Counted from the first letter of the stretch, positions 14,914 to 23,791 are shown. The stretch is DNA of 64,000 bases from Mesorhizobium sp. LMG 17147 (GCF_024297145.1 NZ_JANCTC010000002.1:417001-481000); one strand, 5' to 3'. The notes: generated from the sequence alone by a model not told the origin. Translations and numbers: made by a program.

Positions 14914-17115
14914 TCAGGCGCGCGGCACCGTCTCCATCGGGAAAATCATCACGGCGCCCTTCGACCCCTTGTCGTCGGTGAGCCGCATGGCCGAACGCGT
15001 CGCCGGCGCCATGCCGATATCGGCCAGCATATCGGAGAAGTTTGGTTGTCCAAGTCCGCGCGTTACAGAGACAACGCCCTCTTGCGCCAGGAAACTCAGA
15101 TCCTGCTTCTCGCTCTGCGGGGGTGCTTCGGTCAAGACGGCGATCATCCGCTCCATGCCGAAGCTGGTGTCGGTGAATTTGAACAGGCCTTCCTCGAGCA
15201 CGGCGCCTTCGGTCAGGCGCTCGGCAAGAAAATGCTGGATGGAATAGTCGGAGCCGACATAGAGCACGTTGATGTCGACCAGGTTGGTCGAACCGTTCCT
15301 GGCCAGCACGTGGACCTGATCGTCGGGCGAAACACGCGGCACCGTCGACGGTTCGATCGGCTGCAGCGTGTCGCTGTCAAAACGCTTGATCCGGAACTCG
15401 ACGCTGACCTCTTCCGGCCGATAATCGGAAGCGGCGGCCAGCCTCGACAGTGCGATGGCGCGGAAGATTTTCGTCAGGTTCTTGGCCGCTGCATCGACCA
15501 ACTTTTCGCGGCCGTCCGGATGAATGACGATCATCGGCGGCTTGCTGCCGCCCTTGAGCGTCATGTCGCCCGAAGCCGGCAGGAACCACAGCGCCGGCGC
15601 GTCGGTGGCATCTCCGGCGGCGCCGGCAATGGCGTTCTCGCGCAGCACGGCGAGACGCAGATCTGCGCTCTTGCCCGGCTCGACCAGCGCGATGTGGAAC
15701 CCTGAGTTCTCCCTGGCCGCCAGATCGTCGAGAACCGAGTTCGCCAGCGCGGCCTCGTTCTCGAGGCCTTTGGTCGCCGCCGGCCGCGCAATCACGAGCT
15801 TGTAGTCGACGGCGAGCTCGGCGAGCCGGGCATAGGCATTCGTGGGGATGTCTGCCAGCTTGAGCGCCGGCTTGCCGCCGAACTCGACCGGCTTGACCCG
15901 GCTTTCCAGGTTTTTCGCCGACTGCACCTGGAGATAGCCAAGCGCGTCGGACAGCGGCGACAGCGCCGAGGGCAATATTGCGAGCCTGCTACCGGGGGTG
16001 AGGCGATGCAGCAGTCCGGCGCCGATCGTGGCTTTGTCGTTCTCGATGACGATCGGCCATTGCATGACCGCGTCTGTCTTGTCGGTGCCGAAGACGCGGG
16101 CGTCGAGTTCCCCTTCGAACAGCGGCGTCGGCCGGGTGCGGCCGTCCGCCGAATATTGCTGCAGTACGGCCTGGCCGAGCTGGCGGTAGGTGATGTTGGG
16201 GTTCTCGGCCAGTTTCGACAGGATGGTGAAGGTGAACAGCCCGAATCGAGGCGCATCGGCCGTGCCCTTGGGCAGCGGCATCTCGGGCGTCGTCTCCACC
16301 GTCTGCGCCGCGTAGAAGGCGACCAATTTGCCTTTGGTGGTCGGCTCGGCGCCGGTCGGCGTCAGCTTGAAGGCCGGCTTGCGCTGCCCGTCCTCGTCAA
16401 AGCCGCGCGGCGCGGCCGACGCAATCTCGTCATAGGCTTTCACCGCAGCCGCCCTGGCAGCGTCGTCGCCGCCGACCAGATCGGCGAACTCGACCTTGCG
16501 TTCCAGCTCGTCGTCGACCTCGGCGGCGCGCGTCGCAGTGCCGGAATGGCAGCAGTCGAATACGGCCCAGATAAAGGCGCCCTTGTCGCGGATAGCGTCG
16601 AGCGCGGTGCCGATCTCGTTGTCGACCAGCGCATTGGGCACGCCCGTTTCGCGGTTGACCCATTTGTCGATGTCGGACGGCAAGAAAATCTCGTCGAGGC
16701 CGTCCGTCTCATCACCGTTGGTCGCTGCAGGCTGCTGTGCGCCGTGACCTGACAAATGCAGGTAGACGAAATCGTCACGCTGGACCTTGGCGGCGAGCTC
16801 GGCGAGTGCTGCCTTGATCGCCGCATGTGTCGGCGGTCCGTTGGCGCCTTCGACATCCTTGGCGAGCAGCGCGACGTTTTCGGCTGAAAACTTCACCGGC
16901 GCGGGCGTGTACTTCAGGAGGTAATCGCGCACCAGGCCGGCATCGTTCTTCGGTCCGATCAGCCAGTTCTTCTTCGGCAGGTTCGGATAATCGGTGCAGG
17001 CAACAAGCAGCGCATGGTAGGTGCGCGCCGCTGCGAATGCCCGAAACGGCACCAGGCCGGCAGCGGCCAGCGCGGACGTGCCGGCAAGCAGCGTGCGCCG
17101 CGTCACTTTGATCAT
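14914..17115 (-). CDS. Tat-exported caspase-like (C14) cysteine protease
   Basis: This 733-residue protein starts at ATG 17115 (MIKVTRRTLLAG) and carries a twin-arginine signal: RR at 6-7, a hydrophobic stretch to about 29, and AFA before the mature end. A caspase/metacaspase p20-type domain follows (about 32-330) with catalytic H124 in LSGHGAQ and C189 in FDCCHSG. The remaining 400 residues contain a DUF4384-like region (SVEFRIKRF, VHVLARNGS, VLYVGSDYSIQ) typical of caspase-family partners. An in-frame ATG at 17226 would bury the Tat motif and is rejected. It is first gene of an operon with the cysteine-rich and TM proteins. Confidence 0.85.
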   Translation of the reverse strand: MIKVTRRTLLAGTSALAAAGLVPFRAFAAARTYHALLVACTDYPNLPKKNWLIGPKNDAGLVRDYLLKYTPAPVKFSAENVALLAKDVEGANGPPTHAAIKAALAELAAKVQRDDFVYLHLSGHGAQQPAATNGDETDGLDEIFLPSDIDKWVNRETGVPNALVDNEIGTALDAIRDKGAFIWAVFDCCHSGTATRAAEVDDELERKVEFADLVGGDDAARAAAVKAYDEIASAAPRGFDEDGQRKPAFKLTPTGAEPTTKGKLVAFYAAQTVETTPEMPLPKGTADAPRFGLFTFTILSKLAENPNITYRQLGQAVLQQYSADGRTRPTPLFEGELDARVFGTDKTDAVMQWPIVIENDKATIGAGLLHRLTPGSRLAILPSALSPLSDALGYLQVQSAKNLESRVKPVEFGGKPALKLADIPTNAYARLAELAVDYKLVIARPAATKGLENEAALANSVLDDLAARENSGFHIALVEPGKSADLRLAVLRENAIAGAAGDATDAPALWFLPASGDMTLKGGSKPPMIVIHPDGREKLVDAAAKNLTKIFRAIALSRLAAASDYRPEEVSVEFRIKRFDSDTLQPIEPSTVPRVSPDDQVHVLARNGSTNLVDINVLYVGSDYSIQHFLAERLTEGAVLEEGLFKFTDTSFGMERMIAVLTEAPPQSEKQDLSFLAQEGVVSVTRGLGQPNFSDMLADIGMAPATRSAMRLTDDKGSKGAVMIFPMETVPRA

Positions 17116-17279
17116 GATTGCTTCCCCAAGCCCGATCGAATTTCCAAGCACGATCAGCCTGGCCGAGGATGTCAGTATTTTGAATATGGGCGTCGCCGGC
17201 CGGCCGACCATCGGCTGCGAATACAAACAGTAGCAAAAAAGGCAGTTCGTCGCTATCTCAGTGGAAGAGGCCGGATTGC

Positions 17280-17729
17280 ATGCCTAATGGCAGCGATCGG
17301 CACGGAGCGGCTTGGAACGGGATCATGGCGGCAAGGGATGTACTGACGAAGAACCAGCTTTGCGTGCTCGAGAAACTCGAGGCCGCCAGCGGACCGCTCA
17401 GCGCCTATACTTTGCTCGACCAATTGCGCGAGCGCGGTTTTCGCGCGCCGCTGCAGGTCTACCGGGCGCTCGACACGCTGGTGAAATCCGGCTTCGTGCA
17501 CAGGCTCGAAAGCCTCAATTCCTTCGTCGCCTGTGCCGAGCCGCACGACCACAGCCATTCGATGACGGCGTTTGCCATCTGCGACACCTGCGGCCAGGTG
17601 ACGGAGTTCTCCGACCACGATGTCGGCCACCGGCTCGACGAATGGGTGCGCTCGACCGGCTTCGCCGCCAAGAAGGCGGTGATCGAGTTTCGTGGGACAT
17701 GTGCGAAGTGCTTGGCTGAAGCGGCTTGA
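17280..17729 (+). CDS. zur: Fur-family zinc-responsive regulator Zur
   Basis: This 149-residue regulator has a winged helix (about 22-80) followed by the metal-binding dimerisation half. Cys in FVACAEPHDHSHS, the pair CDTC and the pair CAKC match the Zur/Fur structural zinc site and regulatory histidines. The histidine-rich HDHSH stretch favours Zur over Fur or Mur. It would repress zinc uptake genes such as znuABC when zinc is sufficient; none lie here. An in-frame ATG at 17325 (MAARDVLTKNQ) is an alternative start that still keeps the full DNA-binding domain. The gene converges on polA. Confidence 0.83.
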   Translation: MPNGSDRHGAAWNGIMAARDVLTKNQLCVLEKLEAASGPLSAYTLLDQLRERGFRAPLQVYRALDTLVKSGFVHRLESLNSFVACAEPHDHSHSMTAFAICDTCGQVTEFSDHDVGHRLDEWVRSTGFAAKKAVIEFRGTCAKCLAEAA

Positions 17730-17844
17730 AGGCCGGTTAGGCCGAAACATAGCGGTGGCGACCTTTTGATGTCGGCAGGACAGAGGGGGCGCGAAAGATC
17801 GCTACAGATTACAATTGGTCGGCCGCGGACGTCCGCACGCTAGT

Positions 17845-20793
17845 CTAATGCGCCTCTTCCCAGTTGTCGGCGGCGCGGGCGTCGACGTGCAGCGGCACCG
17901 ACATCGACACCGCCGGCATGGCGGCGTTCTCCATGACGTGGCAGACGACCGGGATCGTCGCCTCGACCTCGGCTTCGACGGTCTCGAAGACCAGCTCGTC
18001 ATGCACCTGCAGCAGCATGCGCGCGGAAAGCCTGGCTTTTTCCAGGGCATCGTCCATGCGGATCATGGCGCGGCGGATGATGTCGGCCGCGGTGCCCTGC
18101 AGGCGGGCGTTGATCGAGGCGCGCTCGTTGAAGGCACGGACCGAAGGATTTGACGATCTGATTTCCGGATAGTGGATGCGGCGGCCGAAAATGGTTTCGA
18201 CATAGCCGTGCTCGCGGGCATAGGCCTTGGTCGCATCGATATAGTCGCGGATGCCGGGGAAACGCTCGAAATATTTCTTGATGTAGTCGCCGGCTTCCTC
18301 GCGCGCGATCGACAGCTGGTTGGCGAGGCCAAAAGCGGAAATGCCATAGATGATGCCGAAATTGATCGCCTTGGCACGGCGGCGCACTTCCGAAGGCATG
18401 CCCTCGACCGGCACGTTGAACATTTCAGACGCGGTGATCGCGTGGATGTCGGCGCCGTCGGCGAAGGCCTGCTTGAGCTGCGGGATTTCGGCGACGTGGG
18501 CGAGCACGCGCAACTCGATCTGGCTGTAGTCGGCGGAAACCAGCTTGTTGCCCTTGTCTGCGATGAAGGCCGTCCTGATCTTGCGGCCTTCGACGGTGCG
18601 CACCGGAATGTTCTGCAGATTGGGATCCGAGGACGACAGCCGCCCGGTCGTCGTTGCGGCAAGCGCGTAGGAGGTGTGGACGCGCTTGGTGTCGGGATGG
18701 ATGAAGCCGGGCAGCGCATCGGTATAGGTCGATTTCAGCTTGGTCAGCTGGCGCCAGTCGACGATCTTGCGCGGCAATTCATGGCCTTCGGCGGCGAGGT
18801 CTTCGAGAAGCTGCGCCGAGGTCGACCACTGGCCGGTCTTGGTTTTAGAACCGCCGGGCAGGCCCATCCTGCCGAACAGGATGTCGCCGAGCTGTTTTGG
18901 CGAGCCGATGTTGATGCGTTCGCCGACCAGCTGGTAGATTTCGTCCTCGAGCCGTGCGGCACCCTGTGCCAGTTCGCCGGAGAGCCGCGACAGGATCTGC
19001 CGGTCGACGGAGATGCCGCGCTGTTCCATCCGCGCCAAGACCGGCACCAGCGGCCGTTCCAGCCGTTCATAGACCGAGACCAGGCCCTTGGCGGCAAGCC
19101 GTGGCTTCAGCACCTGCCAGAGCCTGAGCGCGACGTCGGCGTGCTCGGCGCCGTAAGCCGTCGCCTTGCCGAGGTCGGCCTGATCGAGGCCGACGAAGCT
19201 TCTTCCCGAACCGGCCAGTTCCTTCAGCGGAATGGTCGCGTGGCCGAGCCATTTATCGGCCAGCGCCTCCAGGCCGTGGCCACCGTGGGTGCCGGCCTCG
19301 AGCACGTAGGAGATCAGCATGGTGTCGTCATAAGGGCCGACCTCGATGCCGTGACGGCTCATCACGACAAGGCGGTATTTCATGTCGTGCACGATCTTGA
19401 GGACGGACTTGTCCTCGAGCAGCGGCTTGAGCAACGCCAGCGCGTCGCGGACCGGGATCTGGTTTTCGACCGCGCCGCCGCCGAGCAGGTCGCCATTGCC
19501 GTTTTTATGGGCAAGCGGCACATAGGCGGCATGGCCAGGCGCGACGGCCATGGCAAGGCCGATCAGTTCGGCCCGCATCGGATCGGGCGAGGAGGCCTTA
19601 ACGTCGAAGGCGACGATGCCTCTCTCCATCGCCTCGGCGATCCAGACCTTCAGCGTCGCGGCGTCGCGGATGCAGGCGTAGGCGCTGGTGTCGATCTTGC
19701 GGGTGGTCGCAGCCTCCAGGCGAAGCGCCGAAAGCAGGGATGGGGTGTCGCCTTGCTTGGCTGCAGCCGGAGCCTCGAGCGCCGCTTCGTCCGGCGGCGG
19801 TGCGCTCTCGGCGGCCGCGGGCAGGCCAAAACCCATATCGGGGCCGTGCGCGGTATCGGCACGCTCTATGGTGACGGGGGTGGCTGGAACATCGCCCGCG
19901 TCGGTTCCGGTCGCTTCGGCCACGCGGCGGGTCAGCGTCGAGAATTCCATGGTCTTGAGAAAGCCGATCAGCCTGGGTCCGTCCGGCGCATGCAACACGA
20001 ACTCGTCAAGCCCTTCGGTCACCGGCACGTCGTTCTTCAGCCTCACCAGGTCACGCGAAATGCGCGCCTTGTCGGCATTGGCGATGATCGATTCGCGCCG
20101 CTTGTCCTGCTTGATCTCGCCGGCGCGGGCGAGCAGCGTGTCGAGGTCGCCGAACTGTTCGAGCAATTGCGCCGCCGTCTTCGGCCCGATGCCGGGCACG
20201 CCCGGCACATTGTCGACCGAATCGCCGGTCAGCGCCTGCAGGTCGATCATCTTCTCCGGCGGCACGCCCCATTTCTCGATCACCTCGGAAACGCCGATCT
20301 GGCGGTCCTTCATCGGGTCGTACATGGCAACCGTTGGGCCGACCAGCTGCATCAGGTCCTTGTCGGAGGAGATGATGGTGGTGTCGGCGCCGGCTTCGCA
20401 GGCAAGCCGGCAATAGGTGGCGATCAAATCGTCGGCCTCGTAGCCTTCCGTCTCGAGGCAAGGCAGGTTGAAGGCCCTGGTCGCCTGGCGGATCAGGCCG
20501 AATTGCGGGATCAAATCTTCCGGCGGCGCCGAGCGGTTGGCCTTGTATTCGGGGTAGAGATCGTTGCGGAAGGTCTTCGACGAATAGTCGAAAATCACGG
20601 CGAAATGCGTCGGCACGATGCCGACATCGGTGTTGCGGGCGTCCTGCGTCAGCTTCCAGACCATGTTGCAGAAGCCGAGCACGGCACTGGTCGGCAGCCC
20701 GTCGGACTTGCGGGACAGCGGCGGCAGCGCGTGATAGGCACGGAAGATGTAGCCGGAGCCGTCGACAAGGAAGAGATGATCGCCTTTTTTCAT
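17845..20793 (-). CDS. polA: DNA polymerase I with a proofreading domain lacking its catalytic residues
   Basis: This 982-residue repair and Okazaki-maturation polymerase has an intact 5'-3' exonuclease domain (1-290, with TEGYEADDLIA and ISSDKDLMQL) and an intact polymerase domain (about 590-982: DYSQIELRVLAH, RRRAKAINFGIIYG, QVHDELVFE). The central 3'-5' exonuclease fold (about 370-570) keeps D397, but positions matching E. coli E357, D424 and D501 read K399, R474 and H551. The family DxE, Kx(x)YD and YxxxD motifs are therefore lost, and proofreading is probably absent. Start ATG 20793 gives the usual N-terminus; a longer frame to 20997 is not credible. Gene converges on zur. Confidence 0.95.
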   Translation of the reverse strand: MKKGDHLFLVDGSGYIFRAYHALPPLSRKSDGLPTSAVLGFCNMVWKLTQDARNTDVGIVPTHFAVIFDYSSKTFRNDLYPEYKANRSAPPEDLIPQFGLIRQATRAFNLPCLETEGYEADDLIATYCRLACEAGADTTIISSDKDLMQLVGPTVAMYDPMKDRQIGVSEVIEKWGVPPEKMIDLQALTGDSVDNVPGVPGIGPKTAAQLLEQFGDLDTLLARAGEIKQDKRRESIIANADKARISRDLVRLKNDVPVTEGLDEFVLHAPDGPRLIGFLKTMEFSTLTRRVAEATGTDAGDVPATPVTIERADTAHGPDMGFGLPAAAESAPPPDEAALEAPAAAKQGDTPSLLSALRLEAATTRKIDTSAYACIRDAATLKVWIAEAMERGIVAFDVKASSPDPMRAELIGLAMAVAPGHAAYVPLAHKNGNGDLLGGGAVENQIPVRDALALLKPLLEDKSVLKIVHDMKYRLVVMSRHGIEVGPYDDTMLISYVLEAGTHGGHGLEALADKWLGHATIPLKELAGSGRSFVGLDQADLGKATAYGAEHADVALRLWQVLKPRLAAKGLVSVYERLERPLVPVLARMEQRGISVDRQILSRLSGELAQGAARLEDEIYQLVGERINIGSPKQLGDILFGRMGLPGGSKTKTGQWSTSAQLLEDLAAEGHELPRKIVDWRQLTKLKSTYTDALPGFIHPDTKRVHTSYALAATTTGRLSSSDPNLQNIPVRTVEGRKIRTAFIADKGNKLVSADYSQIELRVLAHVAEIPQLKQAFADGADIHAITASEMFNVPVEGMPSEVRRRAKAINFGIIYGISAFGLANQLSIAREEAGDYIKKYFERFPGIRDYIDATKAYAREHGYVETIFGRRIHYPEIRSSNPSVRAFNERASINARLQGTAADIIRRAMIRMDDALEKARLSARMLLQVHDELVFETVEAEVEATIPVVCHVMENAAMPAVSMSVPLHVDARAADNWEEAH

Positions 20794-20959
20794 GGCACGA
20801 GGGATAGCGCGGCGCAGCGCCGCGGTCCATGCCAAAGGCGGCTTGCGCCAAGGGTTCCGGCAACACCCTGACAAATGGCGTGCGAGCTTGGCCGGCCCTG
20901 GCGCTTGGCCGCAGCTTTGTTCGCTCACGCCTATGTTACAAAAGTGTAATTTTTGTGCC

Positions 20960-20989
20960 CTTGAATCGCCACGTTCGCAGACACAGATA
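20960..20989 (+). promoter_or_regulatory. Candidate sigma-70 promoter for a small RNA
   Basis: CTTGAA (20960-20965) is separated by 18 bases from CAGATA (20984-20989). The -35 is good for alphaproteobacterial RpoD and the -10 is only moderate. It would start transcription near 20996, just ahead of the three-hairpin element that ends in a T-run. Confidence 0.35.
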
Positions 20990-20995
20990 AAACGC

Positions 20996-21141
20996 ATCGG
21001 CAGTTTTCGCCGAAGTCCGGAGCAAGGCCCGTCCCCCGCCTATCCCGGACACTTGCGGCAGCCTATCCCCCCTCTCCGGGCTGCCGCATCGTTTCGAGTA
21101 AAGGCCGCCGTGGTTCCCCTCCACCACGGCGGCATTTTTTT
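20996..21141 (+). ncRNA. Candidate small RNA with three C-rich-loop hairpins and intrinsic terminator
   Basis: Three stem-loops follow one another. SL1 is GTCCGG (21015-21020) with CCGGAC (21045-21050), loop containing GTCCCCC. SL2 is TGCGGCAGCC (21054-21063) with GGCTGCCGCA (21079-21088), loop TATCCCCCCTCTCC. SL3 is GCCGCCGTGGT (21104-21114) with ACCACGGCGGC (21123-21133), loop TCCCCTCC, followed by A and seven T. C-rich exposed loops before a Rho-independent terminator are the hallmark of alphaproteobacterial trans-acting small RNAs that bind Shine-Dalgarno regions (for example the alpha-r14 type). The 442-base gap between polA and the peptidase gene has no other content. The 5' end is a guess. 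Confidence 0.55.
21104..21141 (+). terminator. Strong Rho-independent terminator upstream of M20 peptidase gene
   Basis: Perfect 11-base arms GCCGCCGTGGT and ACCACGGCGGC with an 8-base loop are followed by ATTTTTTT. It points along the plus strand, yet no plus-strand protein gene ends just before it, which is why a small RNA is proposed. Confidence 0.85.
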
Positions 21142-21235
21142 GCCGTTGGACAGCAAGCTGTGGCCCAACGGTCGCGGGCTTTCCGTTTCGCCGCATGGGC
21201 TCTAGATTTGCCGCCAGAATCGAAAGGCCCGCCAG

Positions 21236-22621
21236 ATGTCCGCAGTTTCCCCTGTTCTCGACCGCCTAGACAAGAACTTCGACCAGAGCCTGGAACGCCT
21301 GTTCGGCCTGCTCGCCATCAAGTCGATCTCCACCGATCCGGACTACGCCGCCGACTGCCGCAAGGCCGCCGAATGGCTGGTCGCCGAGCTCAAGCTGATC
21401 GGCTTCGACGCCAGCTTGCGCGACACGCCGGGGCATCCGATGGTGGTCGCGCATCACGATGGGCCGGCGGGCGCGCCGCATCTGCTGTTTTACGGCCATT
21501 ACGACGTCCAGCCGGTCGATCCGATCGAGCTGTGGGAAAGCGACCCGTTCGCGCCGGCGGTCAAGGAGATCGGGCCCGGCCACAAGGTGATCACCGGCCG
21601 CGGCGCGGCCGACGACAAGGGCCAGCTGATGACCTTCGTCGAGGCCTGCCGGGCGTGGAAGCAGGTGCATGGCGGATTGCCGTGCCGAATCACAATCCTG
21701 TTCGAGGGCGAGGAGGAGTCCGGATCGCCGTCGCTGAAGCCGTTTCTCGAGGCGAATGCGGATGAGCTCAAGGCCGATTTCGCGCTGGTCTGCGACACCG
21801 GCATGTGGGACCGCGATACGCCGTCGATCTGCGTCTCGCTGCGCGGGCTGGTCGGCGAGGAGATCACGGTGACTGCCGCCGACCGCGACCTGCATTCCGG
21901 GCTCTATGGCGGTGCGGCCGCCAATCCGATCCGCGTCCTGGCAAAGATCCTGGCCGACATCCACGATGCCGATGGTCACGTCACCATTCCGGGTTTTTAT
22001 GACGGCGTCGAGGAAACGCCGTCGCAGATATTGCAGTCGTGGCTGTCGCTCGGCGAGACGGCCGAGACCTTCCTCGGCCCGATCGGCCTGTCGATTCCGT
22101 CCGGCGAAAAGGGCCGCTCGGTGCTCGAGCTCACCTGGGCGCGACCGACGGCCGAGTTCAACGGCATTATCGGCGGCTATACCGGCAAGGGCTTCAAGAC
22201 GGTGATCGCCGCGCAAGCCTCGGCAAAAGTCTCCTTCCGGCTGGTTCACAAACAGGATCCGGAAAAAATCCGCGCCGCCTTCCAGGCATTTGCCAGGCAG
22301 CGCGTGCCAGCGGACTGCTCGGTCGAATTTCATCCGCATGGCGGCTCGCCGGCAATCCAGCTTTCCTACGACTCGCCCTTCCTGGCCAAGGCCAAGCAGG
22401 CGCTGTCCGACGAATGGCCGAAGCCGGCGGTAATAACCGGCGGCGGCGGGTCAATCCCGGTGGTCGGCGATTTCCAGACCTATCTCGGCATGGAATCGCT
22501 GCTGGTCGGTTTCGGCCTCGACGACGACCGCATCCACTCGCCGAACGAGAAGTACGAGATGAGCTCCTTCCACAAGGGCCAGCGCTCCTGGGCGCGCATT
22601 CTCGAGGCGCTGACACGCTGA
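21236..22621 (+). CDS. M20-family metallodipeptidase
   Basis: This 461-residue cytoplasmic enzyme belongs to the ArgE/DapE/ACY1/CPG2 family. The metal-site and catalytic blocks are in order: LLFYGHYDVQP (first His and Asp), GAADDKG (bridging Asp), LFEGEEESGSPS (catalytic Glu and metal Glu) and the late His near FHKGQRSW. The central lid/dimerisation domain (about 190-350) is complete. The length matches dipeptidases of the peptidase M20A type annotated as M20/M25/M40. Likely role is hydrolysis of dipeptides or N-acyl amino acids. It stands alone, after the small-RNA terminator. Confidence 0.9.
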   Translation: MSAVSPVLDRLDKNFDQSLERLFGLLAIKSISTDPDYAADCRKAAEWLVAELKLIGFDASLRDTPGHPMVVAHHDGPAGAPHLLFYGHYDVQPVDPIELWESDPFAPAVKEIGPGHKVITGRGAADDKGQLMTFVEACRAWKQVHGGLPCRITILFEGEEESGSPSLKPFLEANADELKADFALVCDTGMWDRDTPSICVSLRGLVGEEITVTAADRDLHSGLYGGAAANPIRVLAKILADIHDADGHVTIPGFYDGVEETPSQILQSWLSLGETAETFLGPIGLSIPSGEKGRSVLELTWARPTAEFNGIIGGYTGKGFKTVIAAQASAKVSFRLVHKQDPEKIRAAFQAFARQRVPADCSVEFHPHGGSPAIQLSYDSPFLAKAKQALSDEWPKPAVITGGGGSIPVVGDFQTYLGMESLLVGFGLDDDRIHSPNEKYEMSSFHKGQRSWARILEALTR

Positions 22622-22724
22622 AATTGCGCCAGACTCAAGTTTTTGTTGATTTTTCGCCGGATCGCGGCAAGGACGGGCACGGTCCGTCGCGCATCGCTGC
22701 ACGGGGCCGCGACCGGAGAAGACG

Positions 22725-23345
22725 ATGAGCGACATACGTTTCCACAAAAACGATCTGCCCGGCCTGCTGCATTACGATGTCGGGGCGGTCGCCATCGACA
22801 CCGAGACGCTAGGGCTGAACCCACATCGCGACCGGCTCTGCGTCGTGCAGATCTCGCCGGGCGACGGCTCGGCCGACGTCATCCAAATTGCGCCCGGCCA
22901 GAAGAAGGCGCCGAACCTCGTCAGCCTGCTCAAGAACCGCAGCATCACCAAGCTTTTTCATTACGGCCGCTTCGATCTCGCCGTGCTCTACAACGCCTTC
23001 GGCGTCATGCCGGAGCCGGTGTTCTGCACCAAGATCGCGTCGCGGCTGACGCGCACCTACACCGACCGGCACGGGCTGAAGGACATCTGCTTCGAGCTTC
23101 TCGGGATCGGCCTGTCGAAGGCGCAGCAATCATCCGACTGGGCAGCCGAGACGCTGTCGCCTGAGCAGCTCGAATATGCCGCCTCCGACGTGCTCTATCT
23201 GCACCGACTGCGCGACGTACTGAGCGCGCGTCTGGCGCGCGACAACCGGACCAGGGAGGCCGATGCCTGCTTCCGCTTCCTGCCGACGCGTGCGAAACTC
23301 GACCTGATGGGCTGGGATGAAGAGGACATCTTCGCCCACAGCTAA
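22725..23345 (+). CDS. nrnC: NrnC-type diribonuclease / 3'-5' exonuclease
   Basis: This 206-residue DEDDy exonuclease consists of a single RNase D-like catalytic domain without HRDC domains. Visible motifs are ExoI AIDTETLGL, ExoII FHYGRFDLAVL and ExoIII YAASDVLYLHRL. The length and sequence style (QISPGDG..DVIQIAPGQKKAPNL, KIASRLTRTYTDRHGL) match Bartonella/Caulobacter-type NrnC closely. That octameric enzyme clears dinucleotides such as pGpG and so replaces Orn in Alphaproteobacteria. The start fits the family N-terminus IRFHKNDLP. It has its own 100-base upstream gap and is probably monocistronic. Confidence 0.92.
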   Translation: MSDIRFHKNDLPGLLHYDVGAVAIDTETLGLNPHRDRLCVVQISPGDGSADVIQIAPGQKKAPNLVSLLKNRSITKLFHYGRFDLAVLYNAFGVMPEPVFCTKIASRLTRTYTDRHGLKDICFELLGIGLSKAQQSSDWAAETLSPEQLEYAASDVLYLHRLRDVLSARLARDNRTREADACFRFLPTRAKLDLMGWDEEDIFAHS

Positions 23346-23388
23346 TGGCCTTCCGGCACTTTAACGCCGTCGGCCGGGAGGAATTGAA

Positions 23389-23640
23389 ATGGCTGCGCGA
23401 AAACCGATCGAAACGGCACCAAAGGACGGTTCCAAGGTCACCGTCTACTGGCAGGACAGCGACGGCGTGATGAACGAGAGCATCGCCCAGTACCGTTCGC
23501 TCGACCGGCTGAAGGCGGCCGGCGGCGACTGGGACGAAAGCGATGCCGGCTGGTGGGCCTATACGGACGGCCATACGCAAAGGAAGATCGAGCCAATCAG
23601 CTGGCGGCCGGCCTCCGACGACCCGGGCGCGGACGACTGA
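23389..23640 (+). CDS. Small conserved-type hypothetical protein
   Basis: This 83-residue soluble, acidic protein starts after an excellent ribosome binding site (GGGAGGAATTGAAATG), 43 bases downstream of nrnC. It begins with RKPIETAPKDGSKVTVYW and ends with a tryptophan-rich IEPISWRPASDD, a pattern seen in short DUF551-like and phage-like proteins that open with the PIETAPKDG motif. It has no signal peptide or membrane segment. Function is unknown. It may be co-transcribed with nrnC. Confidence 0.75.
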   Translation: MAARKPIETAPKDGSKVTVYWQDSDGVMNESIAQYRSLDRLKAAGGDWDESDAGWWAYTDGHTQRKIEPISWRPASDDPGADD

Positions 23641-23662
23641 GGGTTGTCGCAAGGTCGAACTC

Positions 23663-23791
23663 GGCGCTGCCCCTCAACCCCTGCCGGGACCTTCTCCCCG
23701 TGAGAACGGCGAGAAGGGGCTTGGCCGCAACGCCGGCGATCTCCCCTCGCACCGTCCTTCACGAGGAGAGGTAAGGGTGAGGGGCAGCGCC
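23663..23791. repeat. Palindromic intergenic mosaic element (RIME-like), copy 1
   Basis: Perfect 14-base terminal inverted repeats GGCGCTGCCCCTCA (23663-23676) and TGAGGGGCAGCGCC (23778-23791) enclose internal hairpins such as CCTTCTCCCCG...CGAGAAGG and CTCCCCTCG...CGAGGAGAG. A related copy starts at 27154. The structure resembles the Rhizobium-specific intergenic mosaic elements. It carries no coding frame. Confidence 0.75.

Noticed and set aside
17825..17836. Palindrome GCGGACGTCCGC near the polA stop
   Set aside because: It has no loop and no T-run, and such short GC-rich palindromes are expected by chance in this base composition.
18172..20871. An 899-codon open frame on the plus strand opposite polA
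   Set aside because: The translation shows no family features and the minus strand is a full DNA polymerase I.
23663..23791. CRISPR-like array
   Set aside because: The repeats are nested inverted arms of a single palindrome, not evenly spaced direct repeats with unique spacers.
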